A stretch of 64,000 nt of DNA from Hymenobacter oligotrophus (GCF_003574965.1 NZ_CP032317.1:1736001-1800000), one strand, 5' to 3'. Shown: positions 31,844 through 42,048, counted from the first letter of the stretch. Program-made: numbers and translations. Notes: generated from the letters alone by a model not told the origin.

Positions 31844-33944
31844 GGCCGCCGTAGTAGTTGCGCCCGGGCGCCGGCTGAAAGTAGCGGTTGCCAAAGGCGT
31901 TCAGGTCGTTGCCAAGGCTGTAACGCCGGTTGGTGGCGTTTTCGAGGCCCGCGTACAGCTCCGTTTCGAGGCGCTGCAGCCAGGTGCGCCGCCAGCCCGC
32001 GCGGGCGGCAAAAACCCAGTACCCGGCCGCGTACTCCGTATTGGCATCGTTGAGCGGAAGGCGCGCCTGGTGGTTGGTGGTAGGGCTGATGTAGAAACCT
32101 AGGCGGTGGCTGAAATCGAGCCCAGCGGCCAAGGTGTGCGGCGCGGTGCCCGTGAGGCGGTTGCCGCTGAAATCGTTGCCGTTGCTCTCGTAATGCCCGA
32201 AGCGGTAATGATTGTAGGCGTAGCTGGCAAAGGCGCGCAAACTTAGGGGCAGCGCTGCAGCACCGGCAGCGGACCCAGCGGCCGGCGGCGCTTGCCACAG
32301 CCAGCCGCTTAGGGCTACCTCCAGGCCGCGTTGCCGCGTGGCGCCCGAGTTCGAAAACAGCTGCACGCCCTGCGCATCGGTGCGCGATACAATGCTTTGG
32401 CGCAGCCGGAAATCGTAAGCGGCCACATCGAAGCGGAGGCGGTTGCCGAGCAGTTGGCCGCGCGTACCCACCTCGTAGCTGGTGCCGCGCTCGGCCTGCA
32501 GCTCGCGGTTGAGCGAACCGTTGGAAGGCCGAATTTCCTCCTCGGTGGGCGGCGAGAAACCGCTGCTCACGCTGGCGTAGGCCGATACCTGCGGCGTCAG
32601 CTCCTTGAGCAGCGCCACCCTAGGCGACACCTCGGGCCGGAAGCTGCGCTCGAAGCGGTAGTTGTTGGGCTGCAAAGCCGCATCCGACACCCGGTAGATG
32701 CGGTAGCGCAGGCGGTTGTAGCTGGCGCCCACCGTGGCCAAAAACCCATGGGGCAGCTCCCAATCGGCCTGCCCAAACACAAAACCCGTAGCCGTCCGGA
32801 TTTCGTCGTCGTAGCGCAGCGGGCCGGGCGTGCCGCCCCGGTTTTGGTAGTTGCGCGCGTTTTCGAACGAGGTTTGCACCTCGCCGCCGGCCGCAAGGCG
32901 CAGCGGCAACCCGGCCAGCAAGGTGCGGTAGCCAAAGCTGGTGCGCCCGCCCCAGCCCACCTGCGTGTTGCGCTCGTAGTCAACCAAAAACGGCGTGCGA
33001 ATAACCGAGCCTATAGCGTAGATGGTGGTAGTGTTGGCGAAAGCGGCCGAAAAACGGTACTCGTGCGTGGCGCCTAGCAATGCCGTGCGCGAGCGGTAGC
33101 TGGCGCGTTGCTCCACGGTGCCGGGCCCGGCGGCATTGCGCGGCCGGGCTTGCCGCGGGTTCTGCTCGAACTGTGCCCGCGTGAGGCTGCCGGGTATCTG
33201 GTAGTCGAGGTCGGTGTAGAGGGCGCTGAGGCCAAGGGTTTGCTTTTCCGAAGCGGCTAGCTCGCCATCCAGCGTCAGCACGTCGCGGCGCTGGGCGCTG
33301 TTTTGGCGGTAGCCGTCGAGCTCCTGCCGGGTATACTGGGCGCGTAGGTTGCGGCCGTCAGTGCCGGTTTCGGCTACGGCCGAGTAGCGCCGCAAGCCAA
33401 ACGAGCCGGCCGCCACGCCCAGTTGCACGCGGGCCTCGCCGGGCACTGGCCGGCGGTTGCTTAGCAGCACCACGCCGCCCGTGCCGGCTCCGTAGGCGCT
33501 GCCGGCCGGGCCTTTTATCACCTCGATTCTACCCAGGGTGGCGGGGTCGAGCAGGTTGAGCGGCGTGCTGCCGCTGGCTTCGGTAAACGGGATGTCGTTG
33601 TAATACACCTTTACGTTGCGCACCCCAAACGGCGAGCGTAAAGTGCTGCCCCGCACGCTAATGCGGTAGCTGGCCGTGGCGCGCTCCTCCAGCCGCACGC
33701 CGGGCAGCGTGTTAACGGCCTGCGTTAGCGACACCTCGTTGAAGCGCCGAATCACCTGCTCATCTATTACGCCTACGGCCGCAGCGGTGCGCCGCAGCGG
33801 CAAGCGCTGCCCGTACCCGATTACCGTGGCTTCGGGCAGGGCTACGGAGCGGCGGGTGGTATCGCGGGCGGGGCTGTTTTGAGCCTGCGCACCTAGGGCA
33901 GCAGCACACAGCACAAGCAGCAGCGCAATTGGTAATGGGTGCAT
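31794..33944 (-). CDS. TonB-dependent outer-membrane receptor
   Basis: A 716-residue TonB-dependent transporter. Signal peptide at 1-21; plug domain with LPEATVIGYGQRLP, SVRGSTLRSPFGVRNVKVYY and EVIKGPAGSAYGAGTGGV; then a 22-strand barrel ending with NYYGGLTVGWRWY. No carboxypeptidase-like N-terminal domain, so not of SusC type; the form is closest to FecA/siderophore or metal receptors. The last strand is unusually not the very end (ASESTPRR follows). Substrate unknown. It overlaps the histidine-kinase gene tail to tail. Confidence 0.92.
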   Translation of the reverse strand: MHPLPIALLLVLCAAALGAQAQNSPARDTTRRSVALPEATVIGYGQRLPLRRTAAAVGVIDEQVIRRFNEVSLTQAVNTLPGVRLEERATASYRISVRGSTLRSPFGVRNVKVYYNDIPFTEASGSTPLNLLDPATLGRIEVIKGPAGSAYGAGTGGVVLLSNRRPVPGEARVQLGVAAGSFGLRRYSAVAETGTDGRNLRAQYTRQELDGYRQNSAQRRDVLTLDGELAASEKQTLGLSALYTDLDYQIPGSLTRAQFEQNPRQARPRNAAGPGTVEQRASYRSRTALLGATHEYRFSAAFANTTTIYAIGSVIRTPFLVDYERNTQVGWGGRTSFGYRTLLAGLPLRLAAGGEVQTSFENARNYQNRGGTPGPLRYDDEIRTATGFVFGQADWELPHGFLATVGASYNRLRYRIYRVSDAALQPNNYRFERSFRPEVSPRVALLKELTPQVSAYASVSSGFSPPTEEEIRPSNGSLNRELQAERGTSYEVGTRGQLLGNRLRFDVAAYDFRLRQSIVSRTDAQGVQLFSNSGATRQRGLEVALSGWLWQAPPAAGSAAGAAALPLSLRAFASYAYNHYRFGHYESNGNDFSGNRLTGTAPHTLAAGLDFSHRLGFYISPTTNHQARLPLNDANTEYAAGYWVFAARAGWRRTWLQRLETELYAGLENATNRRYSLGNDLNAFGNRYFQPAPGRNYYGGLTVGWRWYASESTPRR

Positions 33945-34798
33945 AGCAGCAACAAAGCAAACAGTTCCCGAACGTGAAAGCCCTTGCTATAGTTGGCCGA
34001 CGCTTGGCAGGCGCACGCCTATAACACCTCCCGAGGGCCTAGGCAGCTAATCATCAATTTTTTGCAACGGTGCGCCCGAATTGTCGGCACTTGCGCTTTG
34101 CGCGGTATAGCCAAACGCAGCAGCCCCTTTTCAGATTCGAAACAAGAAGTCGACCATCCGCAGCGCGGCACAAATGCATGACTGTTGGCGCCAAGTCAAT
34201 AGTTGAATTTAATTCAAAGGGATTTTACAGTGCGCCTGCGCCAACGGGCTGGCTGGTCTCGCAAGCTCTACTAATGATATTTATCATATATTTATTTGTT
34301 ATTTATTTATAGACTCACTTGCTATTTGGTTCCAATTAAGGTTACTTTAATCAACGCCCTTGCTGCTACTGCGCTTGGTATGCTTACTGCCCTGCCGCCG
34401 TTCTTGCCTAGCTTCCCTTCTCACCTCTGTTGGCTGATGATGTATGAGGCAACCTGTACACTTGCTGATGGCCTAACCTAAGCCCTAGGTCTCTCGCCCT
34501 TTTTGTTCGTTCAACGGCTGCACGCTTGCTAACGCGTGTGGCCTGGCAAGCTATTGCTTTTGCCAAATGGTGGTTTTGCATTGCGCCGCCTTCAATTTAT
34601 GCTCAGGAGTTGCCGCCTCCTTCGCAGTTAGCTAAAGCCGATTTGCCTGCTTAGCGCTTTGCCCTGGCTTGAGTAGCCAGCCCGAAGCCCCACCTCTCCA
34701 GCCCTGCCCTCTTGCATGCCCCGCTCAGCGTGGGCAGGCTGCTTTGCGCCCTTATCACATCCGCTTCACACCTACTCTCATCCACACACCTACGCACC
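33945..34798. other. AT-richer upstream region of the giant surface protein
   Basis: An 854-bp gap. The stretch 34190-34360 is clearly AT-rich for this genome (TTATCATATATTTATTTGTT and on). CCTAGG sites lie at 34038 and 34494. No gene with believable content is present. The region probably holds the promoter and regulatory sites of the repeat protein at 34799 and of the receptor gene; no full TTG/TAnnTTTG pair could be fixed. Confidence 0.5.
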
Positions 34799-37700
34799 AT
34801 GAAACAGCTTTTCAATTACACACGACCCAACATTTTGAGGTGTTGTGACACACGGACACCAAATCAGCGCCAGTTATTACCTAGGTTGTTGGTGCTGATC
34901 ATGTTCGTTATTGGGTACGGGTCGGCCTATGCCCAAAGCCTACCACCGGCAGATAGGTGCGTTTCAAAAGACCTGTTTGTAGAAAGTGCTACCCTGGCCA
35001 ATAGCAGCTGCATAGAGTGCGTGCCAGGCGAACCGTTATCCCGCAAGCTTACGCTGCGCATCAACAATACCACAGGGTCCGATCGAGCGGCATTCGCCTT
35101 CTGGGGTACGCTGGTAGTTACCTCGCCTGGTGGTCAGCCCGTCAGCACTTCGATTTCGGGGTGCCAAGGCACTACTGATCCCAATAATCCGGCTTTGCCA
35201 GCCAACACCGTCACACCTCTTCTCTTTCAAGATGTTACCATCAACTTCAAATGCGGCGATGCGGTAAAAATTACTAACCTGTACATAGCCTGGACCGACG
35301 CCTCCAACACAGGTAAAAACGATTGCCCGCTTGACCCGTCGAAGATTGCGCCTAAGTGCGCTACGGCAACCGAACTTCAGATTACTACGCCCCCGAGTAC
35401 ACCTGTAGTTACGCCGGTGCAACCTACTTGCACCGTGGCTACGGGCAGCGCCACCGTTGGCACTACCGCGGGCCTTACCTTCAGCCTAAACAATGGCCCT
35501 TTTACCGCATATCCAGCCGGTGGCTACACCAACCTAGCGCCTGGCGATTACACCCTAAAGGCCAAAAACGCCGACAATTGCGTTTCCTCGGCTGCTAACT
35601 TCACCATCAATCAGCAGCCCAGCACGCCGGCGCCGCCCACCGTTAATGTAACACAGCCTAGTTGCACCGTGGCAACGGGCACGGCGGCCGTTACTTCTAC
35701 CACATCAGGGTTGGAGTTTAGCCTCGACGGAATGGCTTATGCGCCTTACCCGAGCGGGGGCTATACGGGGTTGGCTGCAGGTCCGCACACCTTAACTGCG
35801 CGCAACGCGGCGGGGTGCGTTTCGCCTGTCGCCAACTTTACCATAAATGCCCAGCCCGCTACTCCGGGTGTGCCAACCGTGAGCCCCGTGCAGCCTACTT
35901 GCACTGTGGCCACCGGTAGCGCCACTGTCAGCTCAAGCACTGCTGGCCTCGAGTTCAGCCTCAACGGTGGCAACTTTGCGGCGTACCCCAGCGGCGGGTA
36001 CAGCAACCTGGCGCCGGGCTCCTACAGCTTGGTGGCCAAGAACGGGGCCGGCTGCACCTCCGCTGCGGCCAACTTCACCATCAATCCGCAACCGGCTACG
36101 CCTGCAGCCCCAACGGTAAACGTAACGCAGCCCACGTGTACCGTAGCCACGGGTAGTATTGCCGTAACCTCCAACACCAGCGGTTTGCAGTTCAGCTTGG
36201 ACGGAGCGGACTATGCTGCTTACCCCAGCGGTGGTTACACGGGGTTGGCTGCTGGCTCGCATAGCCTTACTGGTCGCAACTCCGATGGCTGTGTTTCGGC
36301 TGCGGCTAATTTTACGATTAACCAGCAGCCGGCCACACCCAGCGCGCCAACCGTAAGCAAAACGCAGCCCACCTGCACCGTGGCCACGGGCAGCGCAACC
36401 ATTACCTCCAGCACGGCAGGCCTGGAGTTCAGCTTGGATAGCGGACCGTTTGCTGCGTACCCCAGCGGCGGTTACACGGGCCTTGCGGCGGGGTCTCACT
36501 CGTTGGTGGCCAGGAACAGCGCGGGCTGTACTTCGGCGGCGGCTAATTTCACTATTAACCAACAACCCGCTACCCCAGCGCAACCCACTGTAAGCGTAAC
36601 GCAGCCTAACTGTACCATGGCCACCGGTAGCGCAACGGTTACCTCTAGCACCAGCGGCTTGCAGTTTAGCCTGGATGGTGAAGATTATGCGGCTTACCCG
36701 AATGGTGGTTACAGTGGATTGGCTCCGGGTAGCTACACCCTAACGGCTCGTAATGCAGCCGGCTGCGTTTCGGCAGTTGCCAACTTCACCATCAACCCGC
36801 AGCCGGCTACGCCTGCAGCCCCAACGGTAAATGCAACGCAGCCTACTTGCGAACAGGGCTCGGGCAGCATCGCCGTTACCTCGAGCACCGCGGGTTTGCA
36901 GTTCAGCCTCAACAACGGTGATTTTGCTAGCTACCCCAGTGGCGGATATACCAACCTGGCGCCCGGCAATTACACCTTAAGAGCCCGCAACGGTGCCGGC
37001 TGTATTTCGGAGGCAGCCGCTGTTACCATCAACCCGGCACCCAGCACCCCCGATGCCCCCGAGGTCAGCATCGTACAGCCTACCTGCACCACGGCTACGG
37101 GCAGCTTTACGGTAACTTCGAGCACCTCCGGCCTGCAGTTTAGCCTGAACAACGGTGAGTTTGCCAACTACCCGAGTGGCGGTTACGCCAACTTGGCACC
37201 CGGCACTTATAGTCTGCGCGCCCGCAACACAGCAGGTTGTATTTCGGCGGCGGCCACGGTTGTTATCAATCAGCAACCTGCTACTCCGGGTGCACCAACC
37301 GTAAGCGCGGTGCAACCCACCTGTGCCGTTGCCACGGGCAGTGCCACTATCACCTCCAATACCAGCGGCCTGCAGTTTAGCCTCAACGGTGGCTCCTTCG
37401 CCGCTTACCCAATGGGCGGTTACAGCAACCTAGCGCCGGGCTCCTACAGCTTGGTGGCCAAGAACGGGGCCGGCTGCACCTCCGCTGCGGCTAACTTTAC
37501 CATCAATCCGCAACCGGGCACTCCGGGCGCACCTACTGTCGAGGTGACGCAACCCACCTGCGCTGTTGGTACGGGTACCATTGCCGTTACTGCACCTGTG
37601 GGCCAAGGCTTCGAGTACAACCTCAACGGCGGCACTTGGCAGAGCAGCTCCACGTTCAGCAATGTTGCCCCCGGCACGTACCAAGTGCGCGTACGCAACG

Positions 37701-39202
37701 ACGACGGTTGCGTGTCGGCGGCGGCTACTGCTACCGTGAGTCCGCAGCCCGCGGCTCCGGCTGCGCCTAAGCTCAGCACCACGCAACCCAGCTGCACCGT
37801 GGCTACGGGTAGCATCACGGTTACCGAACCAACTGGCATGGGGCTGCAGTACAACCTGAACAACGGCACTTGGCAGAGCGGTACTACTTTCGGCAACCTG
37901 GCTCCGGGCACCTACCAGGTGCGCGTGAAAAACGCCGACAACTGCGTGTCGGGCCCAACGAGTGCTATCATCAACCAGCAGCCCAGCACGCCCGCGCCCC
38001 CAACGTACTCTGCTACGCAACCAACCTGTACCACCAGCACCGGTAGCATTACGGTAACGGCCCCTACCGGCACTGGCCTCGAGTACAACCTGAATGGTGG
38101 TACCTGGCAGAGCGGTACAATGTTTAGCAACCTAGCACCCGGCACTTACTTGCTACGGGTACGCAACGGCGCCAACTGTGTGTCGGCCGCCAGCAGCGTT
38201 ACCATCGACCCGGCTCCCAGCAGCCCCGGTGCCCCCACCGTGCGTAGCTCGGAGGTGTGCTCCGCTCCCGGCGGCACCGTGGCACTCTCGGGTTTTGTAA
38301 CGCCCACGGCAGGTGCCACCATCGTTTTCACTACGGCTGCCGGGGTGGCGCTTTCGCCGCAGCCCAGCACGCAAAGCATAGCCGCGGTTGGCGCGTTCAC
38401 GTTCTACGTGCGGCAACAAATTGGCAGTTGCATTAGCCCGGTTGTCAGCTTTACCATTACGGTTAAAACGTGCAACGAGGGCTGCACACTGGGCTACTGG
38501 AAAAACCACACCAACCGCTGGTGCTTGGCTTACAGCCCAAATACGAAATACGGCTCGGTGTTCGGTGATAAGCAGGCCGGCAGCGACGTGGTGGTGAACG
38601 GGAAAGTAGTAGACGATGGTATCCCGAAGGACATCGAGAACCTGACGCTGCTGCAGGCCCTGAACCTGGGCGGTGGCGGTGTGTACAACCTCGCTCGCCA
38701 ATCGGTGGCCGCGTTGCTGAACGCCTGCAGCGACGAGGTGACCTACGCCCTGACGACCAGCAGCGTAATCAGCAACGTGAACACCGCCTTTAAATCGGGT
38801 GGTGCGGCTCCGGGCAAAATGGCTACCACGCTCGATAACCTGAACAATGCAGGCTGCCCGCTGGGTGGTACGCCGGCTACTACCTCGGCTGCCCTAGGTG
38901 CGCAGGCCGCACCGAGCAGCGCAGCCCTGCGGGGCGGCGGTGAGCTGGAGCCTTCGGTATTCCCGAACCCGACCGGCGAAGATGCTACCATTACCTTCGC
39001 AGCAGCTAAATCGGGCCGGGCCGTGGTAGAGGTGTACAACGTGCTGGGTGCCAAAGTCGCTACCCTGTTCGACGCCCAAGTGCAGGCCGGCGAAGTGAAG
39101 GAAGTCATGTTCCGGGGAGCTTCGTTACCCACGGGTACGTACATCTATCGCATAAGCACCAACGGGCAGAGTAAAACCAACCGCATCAGCTTAGTGAAGT
39201 AA
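34799..39202 (+). CDS. Giant repetitive surface protein with T9SS sorting domain
   Basis: A 1467-residue exported protein. A long signal peptide (about 44 aa, ending YGSAYAQS) is followed by a Cys-rich N-terminal domain (about 45-198). Twelve tandem repeats of 78-79 residues follow (about 200-1145), each opening QPTCTVATGS and holding a second Cys near its end (NGAGCTSAA). Repeats 1-9 share YPSGGY-LAPGSYSL; repeats 10-12 are a variant with NGGTWQSGTTF. Next come a CTLGYWKNHTNRWC domain (about 1225-1375) and a C-terminal T9SS domain (PSVFPNPTGEDATITF). It resembles SprB-repeat adhesins in design. Likely surface-anchored; role in adhesion or gliding is inferred. Confidence 0.9.
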   Translation: MKQLFNYTRPNILRCCDTRTPNQRQLLPRLLVLIMFVIGYGSAYAQSLPPADRCVSKDLFVESATLANSSCIECVPGEPLSRKLTLRINNTTGSDRAAFAFWGTLVVTSPGGQPVSTSISGCQGTTDPNNPALPANTVTPLLFQDVTINFKCGDAVKITNLYIAWTDASNTGKNDCPLDPSKIAPKCATATELQITTPPSTPVVTPVQPTCTVATGSATVGTTAGLTFSLNNGPFTAYPAGGYTNLAPGDYTLKAKNADNCVSSAANFTINQQPSTPAPPTVNVTQPSCTVATGTAAVTSTTSGLEFSLDGMAYAPYPSGGYTGLAAGPHTLTARNAAGCVSPVANFTINAQPATPGVPTVSPVQPTCTVATGSATVSSSTAGLEFSLNGGNFAAYPSGGYSNLAPGSYSLVAKNGAGCTSAAANFTINPQPATPAAPTVNVTQPTCTVATGSIAVTSNTSGLQFSLDGADYAAYPSGGYTGLAAGSHSLTGRNSDGCVSAAANFTINQQPATPSAPTVSKTQPTCTVATGSATITSSTAGLEFSLDSGPFAAYPSGGYTGLAAGSHSLVARNSAGCTSAAANFTINQQPATPAQPTVSVTQPNCTMATGSATVTSSTSGLQFSLDGEDYAAYPNGGYSGLAPGSYTLTARNAAGCVSAVANFTINPQPATPAAPTVNATQPTCEQGSGSIAVTSSTAGLQFSLNNGDFASYPSGGYTNLAPGNYTLRARNGAGCISEAAAVTINPAPSTPDAPEVSIVQPTCTTATGSFTVTSSTSGLQFSLNNGEFANYPSGGYANLAPGTYSLRARNTAGCISAAATVVINQQPATPGAPTVSAVQPTCAVATGSATITSNTSGLQFSLNGGSFAAYPMGGYSNLAPGSYSLVAKNGAGCTSAAANFTINPQPGTPGAPTVEVTQPTCAVGTGTIAVTAPVGQGFEYNLNGGTWQSSSTFSNVAPGTYQVRVRNDDGCVSAAATATVSPQPAAPAAPKLSTTQPSCTVATGSITVTEPTGMGLQYNLNNGTWQSGTTFGNLAPGTYQVRVKNADNCVSGPTSAIINQQPSTPAPPTYSATQPTCTTSTGSITVTAPTGTGLEYNLNGGTWQSGTMFSNLAPGTYLLRVRNGANCVSAASSVTIDPAPSSPGAPTVRSSEVCSAPGGTVALSGFVTPTAGATIVFTTAAGVALSPQPSTQSIAAVGAFTFYVRQQIGSCISPVVSFTITVKTCNEGCTLGYWKNHTNRWCLAYSPNTKYGSVFGDKQAGSDVVVNGKVVDDGIPKDIENLTLLQALNLGGGGVYNLARQSVAALLNACSDEVTYALTTSSVISNVNTAFKSGGAAPGKMATTLDNLNNAGCPLGGTPATTSAALGAQAAPSSAALRGGGELEPSVFPNPTGEDATITFAAAKSGRAVVEVYNVLGAKVATLFDAQVQAGEVKEVMFRGASLPTGTYIYRISTNGQSKTNRISLVK
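35395..38230 (+). repeat. Twelve coding tandem repeats of about 235 bp
   Basis: The repeats diverge in DNA, but units 3 and 9 share near-identical stretches (about 35999-36095 and 37422-37515), which points to recent gene conversion or duplication inside the array. The array contains no CCTAGG. Confidence 0.85.
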
Positions 39203-39223
39203 GTTTTGCTGGGTGCCTGCTGT

Positions 39224-39254
39224 AAAAGGCCCGCCTACCTAGGCGGGCCTTTTT
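39224..39254 (+). terminator. Terminator of the surface-protein gene, CCTAGG in loop
   Basis: 13-bp stem AAAAGGCCCGCCT / AGGCGGGCCTTTT, loop ACCT, then T. The loop and first stem bases form CCTAGG (39238-39243). Confidence 0.9.
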
Positions 39255-39432
39255 CGTGCTTTGGCGACAACCGCAACTAAAAATCGTCAAAGCCAACATG
39301 ATAGTAGGTTGTCGCTGCTACGCGCAACCAGTATGACCAATTTACTAGATGGGCTTTTCGAACCGATTAGGAAAGGTCTCACGTTTGTCGCTATTTCAAA
39401 ATTCATTCGATTTATATCCTACATCACGCTTT

Positions 39433-40122
39433 ATGCTTTTGCCCAATTACCAGCGCTACCGCCTGGCTGTCGTTGCACAGTGGGTTGTGGTTGTAGCCAC
39501 GGTCGCCGCGCTTGTTTCTTCCGGCCTGCAGTACCGCCTCCTGCAGCATGCCTTGGCAGGCATAGAAATACTACCAGCAGCGGCCGACGCCAATGATGAT
39601 CGGCAGCAGTTGGTTGGCGGTTTGCAGCTCGTACTTACCCTGTTGGCATTTATTGGCTTTATCTCGTGGTTTGCCAGGGCCTACGACAACCTGCGCCGTA
39701 TTCCTGGGGCGCCCGAGCCAGCGTATAGCCCGGGCTGGGCGGTGGGCGCTTGGCTGGTACCCATCCTGAACCTGTGGCGGCCCCTGCACATGCTCAAGGA
39801 AGTGTGGTACCGTACGCAGCGGTATGCGCTCCACCACGGCCAGGGGGCTCCCGCGCAAGATCACAGCTTGCTAACAGGCTGGTGGATTCTGCGCATTGTG
39901 CTTTTTGTATTTGGCCGCTTGGTGAGCCGCGCCGGGGGCTCCGACCCTACCGTGGAGCAACTGCTCGACGCCACCACCACGCTGCTAATGCTCGATGTCC
40001 TGAATCTTGCCTACGCCGTGCTCACCATCGTTCTGCTACAACGTTTCCGAAATTTTGAAGATGGGTTGGCCGCCCGCTACGCACCCGACAATGTGCCAGC
40101 CACCCCGGTGTCGGTAGGCTAA
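39433..40122 (+). CDS. DUF4328-family membrane protein
   Basis: A 229-residue integral membrane protein with about six helices. The family core SPGWAVGAWLVPILNLWRPL is present (residues about 105-124), followed by EVWYRTQRY. Function unknown for the family. ATG 39433 (MLLPNYQRYRLAVVAQWVVV) is preferred over 39349 because it starts right before the first helix. Confidence 0.8.
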   Translation: MLLPNYQRYRLAVVAQWVVVVATVAALVSSGLQYRLLQHALAGIEILPAAADANDDRQQLVGGLQLVLTLLAFIGFISWFARAYDNLRRIPGAPEPAYSPGWAVGAWLVPILNLWRPLHMLKEVWYRTQRYALHHGQGAPAQDHSLLTGWWILRIVLFVFGRLVSRAGGSDPTVEQLLDATTTLLMLDVLNLAYAVLTIVLLQRFRNFEDGLAARYAPDNVPATPVSVG

Positions 40123-40274
40123 TCCGAACCCGTACACGCCGCCGGCGCTACCCGGGCGCCGTTGGCGGTTGGTTGCGGCTTAAGCCCCGCCGCCACCGGC
40201 CCTAGGTGGTTTGAGCGCCGCCAGGCCCGCCACCCGCGCGCATTTGCTACTTTGCCGGCTGGCTCGCCGTCTGC

Positions 40275-41636
40275 ATGAAAAAACTCGCCCGCAAACTCAC
40301 GTTTCAGGTACTTACTGCCATTGCCCTGGGGGTGCTGTTGGGCGCGTTTTTCCCGGGCGTGGGGGCCGCCCTCAAGCCCGTGGGCGAAACGTTTATCCGG
40401 CTTATCAAAATGCTCATCGGGCCCATCATCTTCCTCACGGTGGTGCTGGGCATCGGCAGCATGGGCAGCCTGAAAAAGGTGGGCCGGGTGGGCGGCAAAG
40501 CGCTGCTGTACTTCGAGCTGATTACCACGTTTGCCCTGTTGCTGGGCGTGGCCGCCGCCAACCTGGTGCACCCCGGCGCCGGCATCGACACCTCGGCGGC
40601 TACCGGCAAAGCCGCCGAAACCCAGAAGTACGCCGCGCAAGCCGCCGGCATGGATTGGGTGGCCTTTTTCACGCACATTGTGCCCGAGAGCATGGTGGGC
40701 GCTTTTGCCGAGGGCGACGTGCTGCAGGTGTTGCTGGTGGCGGTGTTGTTCGGCTTGGCCCTTACGCGCATGCCCGAGGCGGTAGCCCAGCCGCTTATTG
40801 CCACCTTCGATCGGCTGAGCCACGTGCTGTTTGGGGTGCTGGGCATGGTCATGAAGCTGGCGCCCCTAGGTGCTTTCGGCGGCATGGCCTACACCATTGG
40901 CAGGTACGGCCTGCACACCCTGCTGCCGCTGGCCAAGCTGATGGCCTCGGTGTACCTGACGATGGCCTTGTTCATTTTTGGGGTGCTTGGGCTGGTGGCG
41001 CGCTATTACCGTTTCAGCCTGTGGCGGTTGCTGGGCTTTATTAAGGAAGAGCTGCTGATTGTGCTCGGCACGTCGTCGTCCGAATCGGCCTTGCCGCGGC
41101 TGATTGACAAGCTAACGGCCTACGGCTGTTCGCGCTCGGTAGCCGGCCTCGTGATACCCACGGGCTACTCCTTCAACCTCGATGGCACCACCATTTACCT
41201 GTCCATGGCCAGCATCTTTCTGGCGCAGGCCTTCCACATTCCGCTTAGCCTAGGGCAGCAGCTTACCATTATTGGCATTCTGATGGTGACGAGCAAGGGC
41301 GCGGCGGGCGTTACGGGCTCGGGCTTTGTGGTGCTGGCCTCTACCCTGGCGGCCACCAAAACCATTCCCGTCGAGGGCATGGCGCTGCTGCTCGGCGTCG
41401 ATCGGTTTATGTCGGAGGCGCGGGCCATTACCAACATCATCGGCAATGCGGTGGCGGCGGTGGTGGTAGCCAAAAGCGAAAACGAGTTCGACGAAGCCCG
41501 CAACCGTTGGGCCCTGGCCGGCCACGTACCGCCCGAAAGCGACGTAGCCGCCGACCGCCCCGAGCACGCAGTAGCGGTGCAGGAATCGGCAACCTCGCTG
41601 CCTGAGAACGAGCAAGCCGCAAAGCCCAGAAGCTAG
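40275..41636 (+). CDS. Dicarboxylate/amino acid:cation symporter (DAACS family)
   Basis: A 453-residue inner-membrane transporter of the GltP/DctA family. The signature hairpin and cation-site motifs are visible: LGTSSSESALPRL (Ser-rich HP1), PTGYSFNLDGTTIY, TSKGAAGVTGSGF (HP2) and DRFMSEARAITNIIGN. It imports glutamate/aspartate or C4-dicarboxylates with Na+ or H+. The SSSE and RAITN motifs fit dicarboxylates as well as amino acids, so substrate is open. The C-terminal 40 residues are hydrophilic and non-conserved. Confidence 0.93.
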   Translation: MKKLARKLTFQVLTAIALGVLLGAFFPGVGAALKPVGETFIRLIKMLIGPIIFLTVVLGIGSMGSLKKVGRVGGKALLYFELITTFALLLGVAAANLVHPGAGIDTSAATGKAAETQKYAAQAAGMDWVAFFTHIVPESMVGAFAEGDVLQVLLVAVLFGLALTRMPEAVAQPLIATFDRLSHVLFGVLGMVMKLAPLGAFGGMAYTIGRYGLHTLLPLAKLMASVYLTMALFIFGVLGLVARYYRFSLWRLLGFIKEELLIVLGTSSSESALPRLIDKLTAYGCSRSVAGLVIPTGYSFNLDGTTIYLSMASIFLAQAFHIPLSLGQQLTIIGILMVTSKGAAGVTGSGFVVLASTLAATKTIPVEGMALLLGVDRFMSEARAITNIIGNAVAAVVVAKSENEFDEARNRWALAGHVPPESDVAADRPEHAVAVQESATSLPENEQAAKPRS

Positions 41637-42048
41637 AACCAGTTCCCCTCCTCAGCTGAGGAGGGGTGCCCGCAGGGCGGGGTGGTTGATAATCGTTGAA
41701 TTGACACCACGTAGGGCAACAAAAACGTCATGCCGAGCTTGTCGAGGCATCTCGCGTGTTTAGCCTGATAGTAGATTCCATCCCACGTCAGCACGCGAGA
41801 TGCCTCGACAAGCTCGACATGACGTTCTTTTATTAGACGCGCTGATGGCTTGAGGTTAGTATCTGACGCGAGGTCAACCACCCCAGCCGCAACTGCGTTG
41901 CGGCGTCCCCTCCTCATCTGAGGAGGGGAGCTTTTTCGGGCTTCGCCTTTTATCCCCGGCCACGCGGCTTGCGTACACAGCAAAAAACTGCACTTTCGGA
42001 AGCAAAAACCGCCCGCGCGTTGTTGTTTGCCTATATCCAATTGACTAC
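41637..42048. repeat. Composite palindromic repeat after the symporter gene
   Basis: A 412-bp gap. Outer arms CCCCTCCTCAGCTGAGGAGG (from 41645) and CCCCTCCTCATCTGAGGAGG (from 41907) each are palindromic. Between them, a 32-nt arm 41727-41758 (GTCATGCCGAGCTTGTCGAG and on) faces 41792-41823 with one mismatch. The inner pair is the uninterrupted form of the REP unit at 4119. No gene is visible. Confidence 0.85.

Noticed and set aside
35395-38230. Regular repeats resembling a CRISPR array
   Set aside because: Units are about 235 bp, coding and diverged, with no spacers or cas genes.
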